Source: Gibbula magus (Eukaryota; Mollusca; Gastropoda; Trochida; Trochidae). From it: DNA of 64,000 nucleotides. This document shows, in pieces, positions 35,501 to 41,686 of this stretch. A program made the translations under genes and the position numbers. The notes beneath the pieces are model-generated. The model was not told the origin of the DNA. It made no database searches and saw only the letters and a program-made list of their open reading frames with translations. The DNA lies in the NCBI GenBank assembly GCA_936450465.1, contig OW388298.1:4014035-4078034 (forward strand), in the 5' to 3' direction. Each line of letters opens with the position of its first letter. Position 1 is the stretch's first letter.

Positions 35501-35623
35501 ATATTCAAACGTTCATGAACTGTTTATGATTTCATGTTTTAAAATGTACAGTTCCAAAGTACATTCTTTACTCTTTCAGATTCGCCCGGAGATTACCAGA
35601 ATGCATTCAATGGTCCAAACTGA
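11462..35623 (+). CDS. Seven-Ig-domain transmembrane receptor with ITAM-like tail (14-exon gene model)
   Basis: Joining 14 exons at GT-AG sites gives 2535 nt, or 844 residues. Order: signal peptide 1-20, seven Ig-type domains (residues about 21-732, one exon each), transmembrane helix about 744-769 followed by RRR, and a 75-residue cytoplasmic tail. The tail has Y804-SDL and Y815-EQL separated by seven residues, which fits the ITAM consensus YxxL-x6-8-YxxL, and Y836-QN, a GRB2-SH2-type motif. Ig-encoding introns are all phase 1, so domains can be shuffled or skipped in frame. It probably acts at the cell surface in recognition or adhesion with tyrosine-kinase signalling; the ligand is unknown. 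AATAAA follows at 35692. Alternative: an adhesion molecule of the nectin/CD22-like type. The gene model is from sequence reading only. Confidence 0.8.
11655..11984 (+). CDS. Exon 2: Ig domain 1
   Basis: Acceptor ttattcacag, 330 nt, phase 1 to 1, donor ACAG|GTGAGT. It encodes residues 21-130, from GQYSLSGPSTATEGSTVTFT to SDSITLSIT. The B-strand Cys lies in TFTCTT, the core Trp in VSWRV and the F-strand Cys in FQCRNNAG. Two extra Cys (GRCQ and FKCN) could form a second disulfide. NYTR is an N-glycosylation sequon. The C-terminal part of this exon is the parent of the array at 12.1-12.6 kb. Confidence 0.85.
12095..12600 (+). repeat. About 4.5 copies of a 122-bp unit carrying the Ig1 exon end and 5' splice site
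   Basis: Each unit has a degraded copy of the last ~90 bp of exon 2 (for example YSRHSGFVWRCTYGGG, then SNNITYSVT) followed by a GTGAGT donor. The donor-like sites are at 12179, 12301, 12423 and 12544, spaced 122, 122 and 121 bp. They lie in the intron after the true donor at 11985. Most units carry stops, so they are not complete exons: no acceptor or N-terminal half accompanies them. Confidence 0.85.
12600..12797 (-). pseudogene. LINE polyprotein C-terminal fragment
   Basis: The minus-strand frame reads RLLPAQPSRPLRPADNN, LLTLPVAKTK, then DERSFSVSAPALWKGVP. This is the characteristic stretch after the RT thumb in jockey/CR1-type LINEs (family pattern: R-S-..N.L.VPR.K....RSF...AP.LWN.LP). 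Only this short piece is present; it joins the Ig1 exon-end array directly at about 12600. Confidence 0.65.
12885..13142 (+). repeat. 102-bp units carrying the Ig2 acceptor and exon start (two decoys)
   Basis: The block containing acttacag|TTCCACTGACG occurs with its AG ending at 12938, 13040 and 13142, exactly 102 bp apart. Only the last leads into the full Ig2 exon. The two decoys copy about 48 bp of the exon start and then return to intron sequence (cctcaaactatgaacacc). Confidence 0.85.
13143..13448 (+). CDS. Exon 3: Ig domain 2
   Basis: 306 nt, phase 1 to 1, donor G|GTGATA. It encodes VPLTSVTLLNATNSPLTLIE through DITMAVQ. Disulfide Cys are in TLVCET and YSCEAL; the usual core Trp is replaced (ISFRRDG). 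The WTYRGVYSC segment gives the Tyr-corner pattern. Sequons: NATN, NSTR. An I/C2-set-like domain. Confidence 0.85.
13807..14130 (+). CDS. Exon 4: Ig domain 3
   Basis: 324 nt, phase 1 to 1. Acceptor tctcccaacag, donor TTCT|GTGAGT. Cys in LVLTCQT and TFYCRAE, Trp in VTWYIRS, sequon NITN. The last 32 bases of this exon (14099-14130) plus the donor are part of the unit amplified in the following 6.5-kb array. Read-through past the donor would stop 13 codons later, at 14169-14171. Confidence 0.85.
14131..20690 (+). repeat. Tandem array, about 50 units of 132/127 bp, each with the Ig3 exon end and 5' splice site
   Basis: The unit reads from gtgagtgtggtattgttgg through tgtatatcatatatcatag and cacctgggttaagtttaat to a 32-bp copy of the exon 4 end, then TTCT|GTGAGT again. 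Donor-like starts occur at 14131, 14263, 14394, 14526, 14658, 14785 and so on to 20553, spaced 132 bp, or 127 bp where 'gatgt' is missing. Units are about 95% alike, with shared sub-variants (tccaacacagcc, tcctagacagcc, ccaagacaacc), showing recent homogenisation. Short open frames within it are periodic by-products. The array fills most of the intron between exons 4 and 5; the last units near 20600-20690 are decayed. Confidence 0.95.
20691..21093 (+). other. Intron remainder upstream of exon 5
   Basis: AT-rich intron with no further repeat unit. It ends in the acceptor ttcatatctacag at 21093. Confidence 0.5.
21094..21399 (+). CDS. Exon 5: Ig domain 4
   Basis: 306 nt, phase 1 to 1, donor AGCT|GTGAGT. 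Joined to exon 4 it reads F-YGPDANMVTLIKPSVVAE. Cys in LTCKT and IRCDVI, Trp in FTWSYGD. A VWSQTLRVRAERDSN segment resembles exon 6 (TWSQTLTLTPTRGQS), so the two domains are probably recent duplicates. Confidence 0.85.
21400..21820 (+). repeat. Imperfect duplication next to the exon 5 donor
   Basis: agacagaagtattgttagat / agacagaggtacaatgtatg, then acatgtgagttgttgtagaa, and later gcgagttgcttgagtggtgg each occur twice about 210-230 bp apart. The first copy begins at the true donor of exon 5. It is shorter and more decayed than the other junction arrays of this gene. Confidence 0.6.
22093..22774 (+). repeat. 86-bp units carrying the Ig5 acceptor and exon start (seven decoys)
   Basis: The block 'cctcattctgtttcttctcttcacag' followed by a copy of the exon 6 start (YGPDSGEVQV) recurs. 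Exon-start positions are 22179, 22265, 22351, 22437, 22523, 22609, 22695 and finally the true one at 22775, spaced 86 bp (the last 80). Each decoy keeps a strong polypyrimidine tract and AG but only about 25-30 bp of exon before gtccttaattaaatct intron sequence. Use of an early decoy would reach a TAA within about 12 codons. Confidence 0.93.
22775..23071 (+). CDS. Exon 6: Ig domain 5
   Basis: 297 nt, phase 1 to 1, donor CAACT|GTGAGT. It encodes YGPDSGEVQVSKASTAVELE through SSSVDLDVN. Cys in LTCSTT and VGCTVN, Trp in FTWTVDG. Chosen as the true exon because only the last of eight acceptor copies leads into a full open domain with a donor. Confidence 0.87.
23072..23760 (+). other. Intron 6, proximal part
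   Basis: No gene or element recognised. Short open frames here have no motif. Confidence 0.4.
23800..24160. repeat. Dispersed non-coding repeat
   Basis: Begins with ctccccccgaagggtcggga and contains two degenerate blocks about 175 bp apart (ccatatcatgcagatgtgcc / cccgatatcatgtagctgtg, followed by cttttg(t/g)G). It looks like a common dispersed repeat; family unassigned. Confidence 0.4.
24240..25000 (-). mobile_element. Penelope-like element remnant with inverted ends
   Basis: The minus strand carries a GIY-YIG endonuclease fragment followed by an AT-rich tail. A 34-bp sequence at 24387-24420 occurs as an exact inverted copy at 24866-24899. The plus-strand part after 24900 reads ccgaaacgtcgctattgtta then aataaataagttgatcatcc, the type of 3' tail seen in Penelope-like elements. 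So parts of two PLE copies lie in opposite orientation around the endonuclease, as expected for the inverted or partial-tandem insertions these elements make. Confidence 0.65.
24560..24814 (-). pseudogene. GIY-YIG endonuclease domain of a Penelope-like element
   Basis: The frame reads VYNISRNCGSNYIGETSRP, stop, NIRIKEHK, then KSDISEHITKFPQHNIKWD and RFLKLYK. This matches the PLE endonuclease: a Y-x-I-.C-C..-YIGET core, the R..EH helix, and the S-x-I-x-EH segment. One stop lies between SRP and NIR and another after KLYKL. The RT part is absent. Confidence 0.75.
25069..25338 (+). CDS. Exon 7: Ig domain 6
   Basis: 270 nt, phase 1 to 1, acceptor tgctatttcag, donor TTAT|GTAAGT. It encodes YLDRPHFTMNQTEVREGESV through QILQLNVL. 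Cys in RLECST and SFVCSAA. The core Trp is missing (LTVRNVDND) and the domain is short at about 90 residues, so the fold is probably compact. Sequons NQT and NGS. Confidence 0.8.
25542..25605. repeat. 64-nt near-perfect palindrome
   Basis: accatgaactcttaacttta then catctata on the left pairs with tatagatgtacagttaaaag then ttcatggt on the right, around a central catatg. It would form a long hairpin with one or two mismatches. It lies in the intron between exons 7 and 8. Function unknown. Confidence 0.7.
25606..27178 (+). other. Intron 7, mixed AT-rich sequence
   Basis: Mostly featureless. On the minus strand at 26692-26904 a frame contains APRTKGSRPIIVSWMKSK, reminiscent of the RPIIVxF segment of LINE ORF1 nucleic-acid-binding proteins. 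That assignment is weak. Confidence 0.35.
27179..27321. repeat. Foldback (MITE-like) element
   Basis: 39-bp arms: atactaaactcggtcccgtt at 27179 continuing to tttatgaaa at 27217, and the inverted copy 27283-27321 ending catcgtttagtat. They differ at a few positions. The 65-bp spacer has no coding content. Target duplication not resolved. Confidence 0.7.
27604..27906 (+). CDS. Exon 8: membrane-proximal Ig-like domain 7, cysteine-free
   Basis: 303 nt, phase 1 to 1, acceptor gatgtttgcag, donor ATAA|GTGAGT. The pattern SLLLNVISNPAPTFHWYLSD then DYASYVVEATSISGTFTV follows an I-set domain, with the core Trp and the D-x-A/G-x-Y corner. Both disulfide Cys positions are hydrophobic (LLLN and YVVE). 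The only Cys is formed at the exon 7/8 junction. The domain likely folds without the disulfide; a fibronectin-III-type fold is an alternative. Confidence 0.75.
28335..28838 (-). pseudogene. C2H2 zinc-finger protein of the Polinton-like element, broken
   Basis: The frame from 28838 ends in CDECGLVFENNHDLQRHVRT then WCP and a stop at 28608. That is a C2H2 finger followed by a WCP motif. Past the stop the sequence continues in frame as NESEALQKRVKMVIALD. Further down, in another frame, FDDKRFVLED then TLAHGHCSI resembles a conserved C-terminus that I associate from memory with ATPase-neighbouring proteins in such elements. Function unknown; at least one nonsense and one frameshift. Confidence 0.45.
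28930..29731 (-). pseudogene. C2H2 plus P-loop ATPase of the Polinton-like element, broken
   Basis: N-terminal C2H2 finger CPDCQRQFSRKDVMLRHRRH from 29722, then a Pro/Gln/Leu-rich linker encoded by the (GGC)n-rich tract. The Walker A motif VVGPSSSGKSFF (about 29455-29420) is followed by MWCYTDWQPLYQ. Walker B MVVMDDMM lies in another frame near 29250. The C-terminal part with LNSHYVTLFNSPVDRLQVQ, FARRNYPNNV and YGNLTIDLRPST runs to about 28930. The order matches packaging-type ATPases of Polinton-related elements. Frameshifts near 29270 and upstream, plus stops, make it inactive. Confidence 0.6.
29505..29642. repeat. (GGC)n microsatellite with degenerate extension
   Basis: About 12 pure GGC units (29506-29541) pass into imperfect ggcggtggtaattgaggcgg-type repeats. 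On the minus strand it encodes a PPQL/PPPP linker of the ATPase pseudogene, so it probably arose by expansion inside that coding sequence. Confidence 0.85.
29776..30658 (-). pseudogene. Integrase (rve) with C-terminal chromodomain, broken
   Basis: Core segments: NVFTRFLWVEPLQNKTPDAA, IIRSDKGREFNN with the second catalytic Asp, and ETKASYAERVIRTL with the Glu. Then DYNHRPHRSLNERTPSE, FKFKVGDQVRLSHLR (SH3-like) and finally a chromodomain, WRVERVLKKRK then YVKWIGYPKEFNSWIP. It is split over three frames (30658-30353, 30286-30056, 30078-29776). The first catalytic Asp lies in the degraded upstream part and was not found. Chromodomains target integration to modified histones in related elements. 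Confidence 0.75.
30721..31098 (+). other. Intron 8, distal part
   Basis: AT-rich, no feature seen apart from the acceptor gacatgctaatttag at 31098. Confidence 0.4.
31099..31242 (+). CDS. Exon 9: transmembrane helix
   Basis: 144 nt, phase 1 to 1, donor AAAG|GTAGGT. It encodes STRPHSTAPDR, then LGLGVGIGIAAVLPIVIIGI then IVDVWF as the membrane helix, then RRR as the stop-transfer. A GxGxG stretch near the outer half may favour helix packing. No charged residue sits in the middle of the helix, so pairing with a separate signalling adaptor is not suggested; the Asp near the inner end (IVDVW) is at the membrane border. Confidence 0.87.
31464..31491 (+). CDS. Exon 10: cytoplasmic micro-exon
   Basis: 28 nt, acceptor ttttaattacag, donor AAAT|GTAAGT, phase 1 to 2. 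It encodes DPEVNQETQ. Supported by phase agreement with both neighbours and good splice sites; too short for independent proof. Confidence 0.6.
31492..31865 (+). other. Intron 10, proximal part
   Basis: No feature recognised. Confidence 0.4.
31866..32860 (-). mobile_element. LINE 3' fragment with (TGAT)n tail
   Basis: Minus strand, from 32827: TSFLRIFDVKINPILLYGAE then IWGFKNYD, then NTSNVMVYGECGRYPL and IRVIKYW. Near 32300-32200, CVNVRNFRVCLARFRCSSHD is the usual C-terminal segment. The element ends in attgattgattgattg at 31868-31890, a LINE-type short tandem tail. It has indels and stops. Same family as the remnant at 0.3 kb. Confidence 0.7.
33060..33490. repeat. Dispersed repeat, copy 2, with foldback part 33321-33468
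   Basis: Left part aligns in order with 4830-5060. The right part is an inverted repeat: agaataaccaactcggtcct then gaattacgaattatctgtcc on one side and the complement of gggacagataatccgtaatt then cgcaactcgttggttattct on the other, around 'aaactcctcgctaaagttcgg', itself palindromic. A non-autonomous foldback/MITE-type element is likely. Confidence 0.6.
33491..34788 (+). other. Intron 10, distal part
   Basis: Mostly unassigned. Between 34120 and 34620 the words 'gtcc' and 'ttcaac' recur (gtccaatttcaacagg, ccagttttcaacag, accaaattcaacag, cttttcaacatt), suggesting a decayed repeat of unknown family. Ends in the acceptor cttcttttcag. Confidence 0.35.
34789..34814 (+). CDS. Exon 11: cytoplasmic micro-exon
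   Basis: 26 nt, acceptor cttttcag, donor GATG|GTACGT, phase 2 to 1. Together with exon 10 it gives IDMTSAHHD. The 28+26 nt pair restores phase 1, so both could be skipped together without a frame change. Confidence 0.55.
35015..35092 (+). CDS. Exon 12: ITAM-like motif
   Basis: 78 nt, phase 1 to 1, acceptor cttctccatcag, donor GAAG|GTGACG. It encodes DPTGTYSDLSPTPGNKYEQL then KVQHPE. Y804-SDL and Y815-EQL are separated by seven residues, which is the ITAM spacing (YxxL/I, 6-8 residues, YxxL/I). In vertebrates, phosphorylated ITAMs bind tandem SH2 domains of Syk/ZAP-70. A single exon holding the complete motif allows regulated inclusion. Confidence 0.75.
35191..35208 (+). CDS. Exon 13: cytoplasmic micro-exon
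   Basis: 18 nt, acceptor gtgttatcag, donor ATAA|GTGAGC, phase 1 to 1. It encodes DAASDI. Very short; supported by splice sites and by the in-frame join to exon 14. Confidence 0.5.
   Translation, partial: TQHQI
35580..35623 (+). CDS. Exon 14: C-terminus and stop
   Basis: 44 nt, acceptor tactctttcag. It encodes NSPGDYQNAFNGPN and a TGA at 35621. Y836-QN fits the YxN motif bound by GRB2-type SH2 domains. An AATAAA follows at 35692-35697. Confidence 0.7.
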
Positions 35624-35691
35624 TATACTCTTTGGGAGTTGTGTTGCGTTTATAGATATTGATATTAATTTTTATTGTAGATATTTGTCAT

Positions 35692-35697
35692 AATAAA
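35692..35697 (+). terminator. Polyadenylation signal AATAAA
   Basis: AATAAA 69 bases after the receptor stop codon, in taataaaacc. A second candidate, caataaagcc, is at about 36351, after a further open segment, so two alternative 3' ends are possible. Confidence 0.5.
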
Positions 35698-37480
35698 ACC
35701 GTTTGGAATGAACTGACCAGTGTACATACACATACATTACACGACGAAAACCCAACGGGTCAATTATATACGATGCTAAGGATGATAAAACCTGATAAGG
35801 ATCAGATATATTATGACGGACGGGGCAGTTTGATTTCAGCATTAATAAAGAGACACGTTATAGCTGCCGGTCAAGATTGGTGTTTCAATAGGCTGATAGT
35901 GTTATAGGAAGATGATACCAAGAAATCTAACTCACTTACAGTAACATTTTGCGATAACCATTGGTTGTTGTGAACTATTCTAAAATATATGTTTTACTTT
36001 TGATGCTGAATTTACTGTAATGTGTTTTAACGGGTGATTTTATAATATGCAGCATGACGCTACCGACACCTCTGGGAATGAGTTGTTGTCAAGTTGACCA
36101 AGGCATCTTCACTTATCTAGAACTTCCATCTTCTGTCGGAGGAATTAATCCGAGAAGAACTAAATCCAAGTATCCCCATCATCCATCCACTACTGTCGAA
36201 GAAAATTATCCGAGGAGACTCTACAAATCCCACCAATCAACACCGATCACCTCCAAACACCAACCAAAAACTTCAAAGCCACCAACATCAACCATTGGCC
36301 TCTCCTCCAAGCAATTATAATTATTGTTTGTTTGTATTTACTTACATCTTCAATAAAGCCGACAGGCAACTGTTTATTCAACACTCAATTACTTACTCCC
36401 CTCGTGTTTGTATTACAAATCTCCATTGTATACCATTCTCATGCATGTTAAACTCCCTCGTTGAGTTTCAATACCATTGTTTTGTTTGCTTTATAAATGT
36501 ATAACATTTATTTCTTACAAATTCTTCGTATATACATTGAATGTAATATTCTAGTGTAGATGATACCATTTAAGTTATTAACAAACAAACACATGATGTA
36601 AACTATATACCACTTGCCACTTATGTATCGTGTGTGAATGAGACTCCATGAACGATTTTTTTTTAAATTTGGGTTCAATAGACACATTTTTTCCAATGCA
36701 ACTTATGCAATTTATTAGAACCAAATTGAGAACACTCAACACTGTAACATTTTACAAATGCAAAGATCTCAAGCCATATGGAATGAGTTCTTTTGATTAA
36801 ATTTAATTTTTCTTATATTCCTCTTTCTTTGGCATTTTTAAAGTACAAGAGAAGAAATAGCAAATGCTCAAGGACAATAAGACATCCAGTAGTAACATGC
36901 TTTATCAAAAAATTAAATGAACCTGACACGATATGCTGTTTATAAAACATTTAATTCCTATAACTATAAGGGGGTGTCAACAATTATACCATGAGTATAT
37001 ATATGAAAAAAATTAGGAAGGTCTCACGTGAAGTAAATGTATATAAAAATAAGATAGTTCAGACGACACTTGCTGTAGATATCATTTTAATGATGACTAG
37101 ATACGTCGCATTTCGACTTGTTTACAAGTCTTTTCAACAGTGTGGAGCATTTTCAATATGGCGAATATATGGGTAGCTTAAACAATGTACAATAGACGTT
37201 GATTGATTGGTAAGTGACAAGTGGTTAGCTTGATTAGGACACAATAAACTATTTACGAGGGATTAAAATTTGAGTCATTGCAGGTCTCACATCCTGGCCC
37301 ACAGTCAATGAATTGATCATTTGTTTCAATTGCATAATTGACATTTCTAGCATACATGTAGTTTCGGGGAGTATAAGATTTTGTGCTTCTTGAAAAAGTT
37401 CTTCTTATAAAATAAAATTTACTCCAATACCTTTTTTCATGGTGTTTGGAGAGGAATCTAAAGAGGTGTTATTAAAGTCA
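35698..37480. other. Downstream flank with possible alternative terminal exon
   Basis: Open frame 36054-36320 follows a possible acceptor (ataatatgcag at 36052). It contains FTYLELPSS, a further YxxL, and would join in frame to the phase-2 donor of exon 10. Its stop is followed by AATAAA at about 36352. No domain is recognised. The rest is AT-rich without features. Confidence 0.3.
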
Positions 37481-37546
37481 ATGTTTGTTGTTTCTGTTAG
37501 TGACACAGTGGTTTGGTCGGTTTCACCAACAGAAACAACAAACATT
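37480..37546. repeat. Perfect 19-bp hairpin
   Basis: atgtttgttgtttctgtt (37481-37498) and its exact complement (37528-37545), plus one further A-T pair outside, flank a 29-nt loop. Nothing coding is associated. A hairpin small-RNA precursor or foldback element end are both possible. Confidence 0.75.
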
Positions 37547-37629
37547 CTAAAAGAGTAATGAGTTTGAAAAGCGAATGACAAATAAGGAAAAGCGAAAAAT
37601 TTGCTATTCGTCATTCAAAGGCGAAAGTT

Positions 37630-37990
37630 TGGATTGCTCAGAGCTAGGGCATTCATACTACTAGGCATATGCATACCTTGTGATGTGACCTTTCAGACGA
37701 AGTCATCATATTTGACCTTGTGACCTTGACCTTGCCGCAATGGACATTTTCAGAAAACTTTAACCTTGGCCATAACTTTGGATTGCTCAGAGCTACGTCT
37801 TTCATACTTGGCATGTGCATACCTTGTGATGAGACTTTCAGATGAGGTCAGATGAGGTCATCATACTTGACCTTTTGACCTTGACCTTGACCTTGCCGCA
37901 GTGGACATCTTAAGAAAACTTTAACCTTGGCCATAACTTTGGTATATCCGGGGGCATCCGTGTTTAGCAAACACATCTTGTTTAGTTAAT
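37630..37990. repeat. AGGTCA-rich repeat, ~160-bp duplicated unit
   Basis: Two units share ttggattgctcagagctacg-type starts, gcataccttgtgatg, tcatact(t)tgacctt, gaccttgaccttgccgca and aaaactttaaccttggccat. They contain several tgaccttgacc direct repeats. Confidence 0.75.
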
Positions 37991-37999
37991 TAATATCAG

Positions 38000-38920
38000 T
38001 TTTTGCGCAGTTTCCGTCGCCGCCGCGTTTAATATTCACTATAACTTTTCTCCTAGAAGGTTTTGAGAACTCATATTCATAACTTCTTACTTATGCCCCT
38101 GGGGAATTGTTTTTACATGTTCATATTCAAGGTCAAAGGTCAAGGTCACGAGTTCTGAAATTGCTAAAAAAAATCCTTGTAAACACGATAACTTGAAAAA
38201 TATTTGTACTATCAGGCTCTTATTTGGTGTACATCAACTATGGAGAAAGGCCAAGAATTGAAAAGGTTTTCGCTAACATCCGTCAAAGGTCAAGGTCACA
38301 GCGAGGGCACGACTTAAGCATGCTTTTGCAAAAATGTCTTATTTCAACTATTAACACTTTGAATATTTAAATGATTGTTATACACAATGGAAAGCGATTA
38401 CTGATTGTGTGACCTTGAATTTTAGAGGTCAAGGTCACGAGATAGGGTCAAGGTCACCAGTTCTGAAATCAATAAATGACCTTTTCCCAAGAAGGTATTA
38501 ACACCTCAGATATATAGCTTCTTTGTTATAAACCTGGTGGATGATTTTGACATGTTCACATTCAAGGTCAAAGGTCAAGGTCACGACTTCTGAAATCACT
38601 ACAAAAATCCTTGTAAACACGATAACTTGAAAAATATTTGTGCTATCAGGCTCTTATTTGGTGTATATCAACTATGGAGAAAGGCCAAGATTTGAAAAGG
38701 TTTTCGCTAAAATCTGTCCAAGGTCACAGCGAGGTCACAACTTAAGCATACAGTTGCGAACATTCTTTATTTTAACTATTAACACTTAGAATCATTACAT
38801 GATTGTTATACACAATGAAAAGTGATCATTGACTGTGTGACCTTGAAGATCAAAGGTCAAGGTCACGAAATATGGTCATGGTGACCAGTTCTGAAATCTC
38901 TAAGTAACTTTTTTTTAAAA
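38000..38920. repeat. AGGTCA-rich tandem duplication, ~440-bp unit
   Basis: Two copies (about 38050-38480 and 38490-38920) share aaggtcaaaggtcaaggtca, ccttgtaaacacgataactt, ctatggagaaaggccaagat and 'gtgaccttgaa'. The TCAAGGTCA words match the extended half-site of NR5A/ERR-type nuclear receptors, though here they are part of a repeat. Confidence 0.8.
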
Positions 38921-38949
38921 TCAGAAATAGGTTTTAAGAACAAAGTTGT

Positions 38950-39900
38950 GAAAAGTGACCCCAGTGATGATTCGACTTGTTAGAATAATTTGAATAATGA
39001 ACACATTTTTATCAAAAAAGATTCCCATTTTATTCATGCTGAGGAGAAGGCGGAACAGGGAAAGGCGAGACCCAAAGTTTCGGAGCTGCTCTGCTTTTGC
39101 GGTGTCCCGCAAACGCTCTTCTAGTTTTTGGATGAGGCCGTTATGCCACACCATATCAAAAGCTTTGGAAAAATCCAGGAAGATTGCGAGTATATAGTGC
39201 TTTTTGTTTTGGCCTACTTTAATATCTTGCTCTAAGTGAGCAAGATTGTTTAATGTAGAACGACCAGGAGTGAAGCCACTCTGGCCGTTGTTTAAGGGAT
39301 TGGAGGCAATGTTTTAACATCGATTCCATTACTTTACAGGGTTTGAGGTTAGGGAGATAGGCCTATAGGAATTGGGGCCCCCGGAGGGTTATTTGGTTTA
39401 GGTATTGGGATTACTAAAGCTTCCTTCCAGTTGGTTGGAAGTTTGCTCTGTTTCCAAATGGTGTTATAGAGATTTAGGAGAATATTAAGTGTGGAGGTGG
39501 GTAGCTTCTTAATTATTTGGTAGGAGGTAAGGTCATGGTACATGGAAGGACCGGGGGCTGAATTTTGTAGGACATGAAGGTCCTCTATTTTAAAAGGTAG
39601 TTGGACAGGGGGTGGTTTTGTAGAGGTCTGGGTGTCGGGTTGGGGATTGGTTTGTGAGGCGGGGTTGGGAGGTGGGTTGGAAGCGGATGTTGGGGGTTGT
39701 GTGTTTGGTTTGTTTTTTGCGGGTTTGCTGCCATTTTGTGTTGTATGTACGTAGGGCAGGAGGAGTGAAGAGAGGGGTGCTCGTGCGATTTGCAATGAAT
39801 GCAGGACCTGTCTCCGCATGTTGCACATCTCTCGCGCTTCTGCAGTTTCTACTGGTGTGCGTTTTGTATGTCAGGCAGTTTGTGCAGTATGTTATTGGTA
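38950..39900 (-). pseudogene. CR1/jockey-like LINE fragment: zinc-knuckle region and RT
   Basis: Read on the minus strand: a Cys-rich piece (CATCGDRSCIHCKS near 39815), a Pro/Thr/Asn-rich linker, then APGPSMYHDLTS, LPTNWKEALVIPIPKPNNPP (RT block 1), later FTPGRSTLNNLAHLEQD and ILAIFLDFSKAFDMVWHNGL (RT block with the first catalytic Asp). It stops near 38990, before the FADD block. Two or more frameshifts lie near 39350 and 39290. The close joining of a gag-like zinc region to RT suggests an internal deletion. Confidence 0.75.
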
Positions 39901-41084
39901 TTGCCTAGAATTTTGATGGTGCGTGTGCTGGCGCCGAAAATGATGGTTTTTGGTAGTGTAGGGTATCGAAAGTGAGAATAACTTTGGGTGTATTTATTTG
40001 GTTACCGGATGGAAGCGTTTTTTTATGCGCCGGGCAGAGAGAATTTTGGGTTACATTTCCGAAATGTTTGCTTCCTTCATGTAACTTTGACGATCATCCT
40101 CTTTTCTTGAAAAAGTAATTACGCCTCTAGACTCTGAGAACCAAATTGGAGTTTTATAGATAACATTGTGGCCAGCAATTTTGGGTAGTGTTTTGTGTGA
40201 TCTGTGTGATATGTTCCATCTTATTTTAGTTCACGTTCTTCTTAATATATAAATTATTGGTTAAATAAGATGAATACTTATTGTTGTTGGCTTTTTTTAA
40301 TGCCTAAAGATAGGCGCAACTAAACCATTGTCTGCCAGTTCATGCTTAATAAGCATTCATTTAGACAAACATTAAGCCATCAGGCTAGTAATTAGCTGAG
40401 AGACCAGTTGTGAGTTGAAGAGCTTGACAGGTGTGAATTTAGTTTTATGAAAATGCAAACGACCTGGCGATAGGCTGATAAACATATGTCTGTCTGTCTA
40501 TCTGTTGGGCATTTAAAATTATCCAATGAGAATTGAATAACTATTTGGACATGCCTTTGGCAGTTACCCCCTCCATTAGTGGAAATACTTTAATGCCAAG
40601 GCTTACGTTAAACAAGTGTTTTAACACACCATCATCATCGTCAAACAAATAACGTAACGCTGATGTTAACTCTGTGTTTTTCCACATCAGTTGTGAATGT
40701 ATTCATGCCAACTTTTTTAAATCCCAAACATAACCATTTCGATTAGGGATTTACTGTTTCAAGTTGCGTTCTTTGGACATTTGGATATTTACAATTTTCC
40801 TTTCGTTGACAAAGTTAAGTTTTCAATAATATTTCAATATATCCATTGTCACATTTATAAATGAGATTTTAAAAGTATGAAACGTCTTTTATGGTCATAA
40901 CAGGTTTTTAAATTTTGATTCACTCATATTGCTAATTTTATATACAATGATGAGATATATTGTTGTTATACTACAGTCAAATTATTGATGCTATATGAGG
41001 AACGGCAAATCATGATCAAAAGTATATCTGATATAAATATCCAATGCCTATAATCAAATGCATACCACTGAAAATACAAAATAT
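39901..41084. other. Intergenic sequence
   Basis: AT-rich, no coding sequence or repeat recognised. Confidence 0.4.
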
Positions 41085-41377
41085 AGTATGTTTTTGTTTA
41101 AACATCATTATTTATACTCACCGTTGATAGTTAACAATATGCCCAATTATCCTAATCTGTCTAATCCCGACAATCTTTACACAGATAAAAGACAGAGTTA
41201 TCGCTCAAGTGAACTGCACTCACCACTCACCGGCAGGTGGCCTACCTTATATGGTCATTGCTTCTTCTGATGGACAGACACGAAGCCGAACGCGACCGAG
41301 GGGAGGCCGGGAGGGAACTTACGATTGTTAACTATCAACGGTGAGTATAAATAATGATGTTTAAACAAAAACATACT
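41085..41377. repeat. DIRS internal complementary region with 54-bp inverted arms
   Basis: Arms 41085-41138 (starting agtatgtttttgtttaaaca) and 41324-41377 are inverted copies. Between them, 41131-41253 is an inverted copy of the element's 5' end (about 47238-47371, with the caatctttacacagataaaa block). This is the layout by which DIRS elements restore their ends through a circular intermediate. Confidence 0.8.
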
Positions 41378-41417
41378 ATTATTTAATATACTCTCCGTGA
41401 TAGTTAACAATATGCCC
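41378..41417. repeat. DIRS terminal repeat, left copy
   Basis: 40 bp starting attatttaatatactctccg and ending atatgccc; exact or near-exact inverted copy of 47357-47396. Confidence 0.8.
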
Positions 41418-41686
41418 GATTGCCACAGAGGTGGAGGGGAGCGAGAGGCTCCTAAGAGGGATAGCTCTGTCTTAACAAGAGTCAAGTTGGTGAGCCAATG
41501 CCACGTAACCAGCCTGAACCCCGATGGGGTTCATCTGTCAACCGGAGGGTTAAGCTTGACCCAACTCGTAACCGGAGGGACTCTCACCCGCGTGGTCACC
41601 AACTAAAGAAAAGACAACAAACGCATCACTAAAATCATCGAGACTATGTTTAATAGCAACTCCAGACTGGTCAAGGAGCAGCCGAA

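Noticed and set aside
35659..35907. Alternative last exon starting at 35681
   Set aside because: An attgtag acceptor and an in-frame open stretch exist, but the polyadenylation signal lies inside it and no motif supports it.
37000..37180. Penelope-like tail near cgtcgcatttcgacttgttt
   Set aside because: The words resemble PLE tails but no endonuclease or RT piece adjoins, so no call was made.
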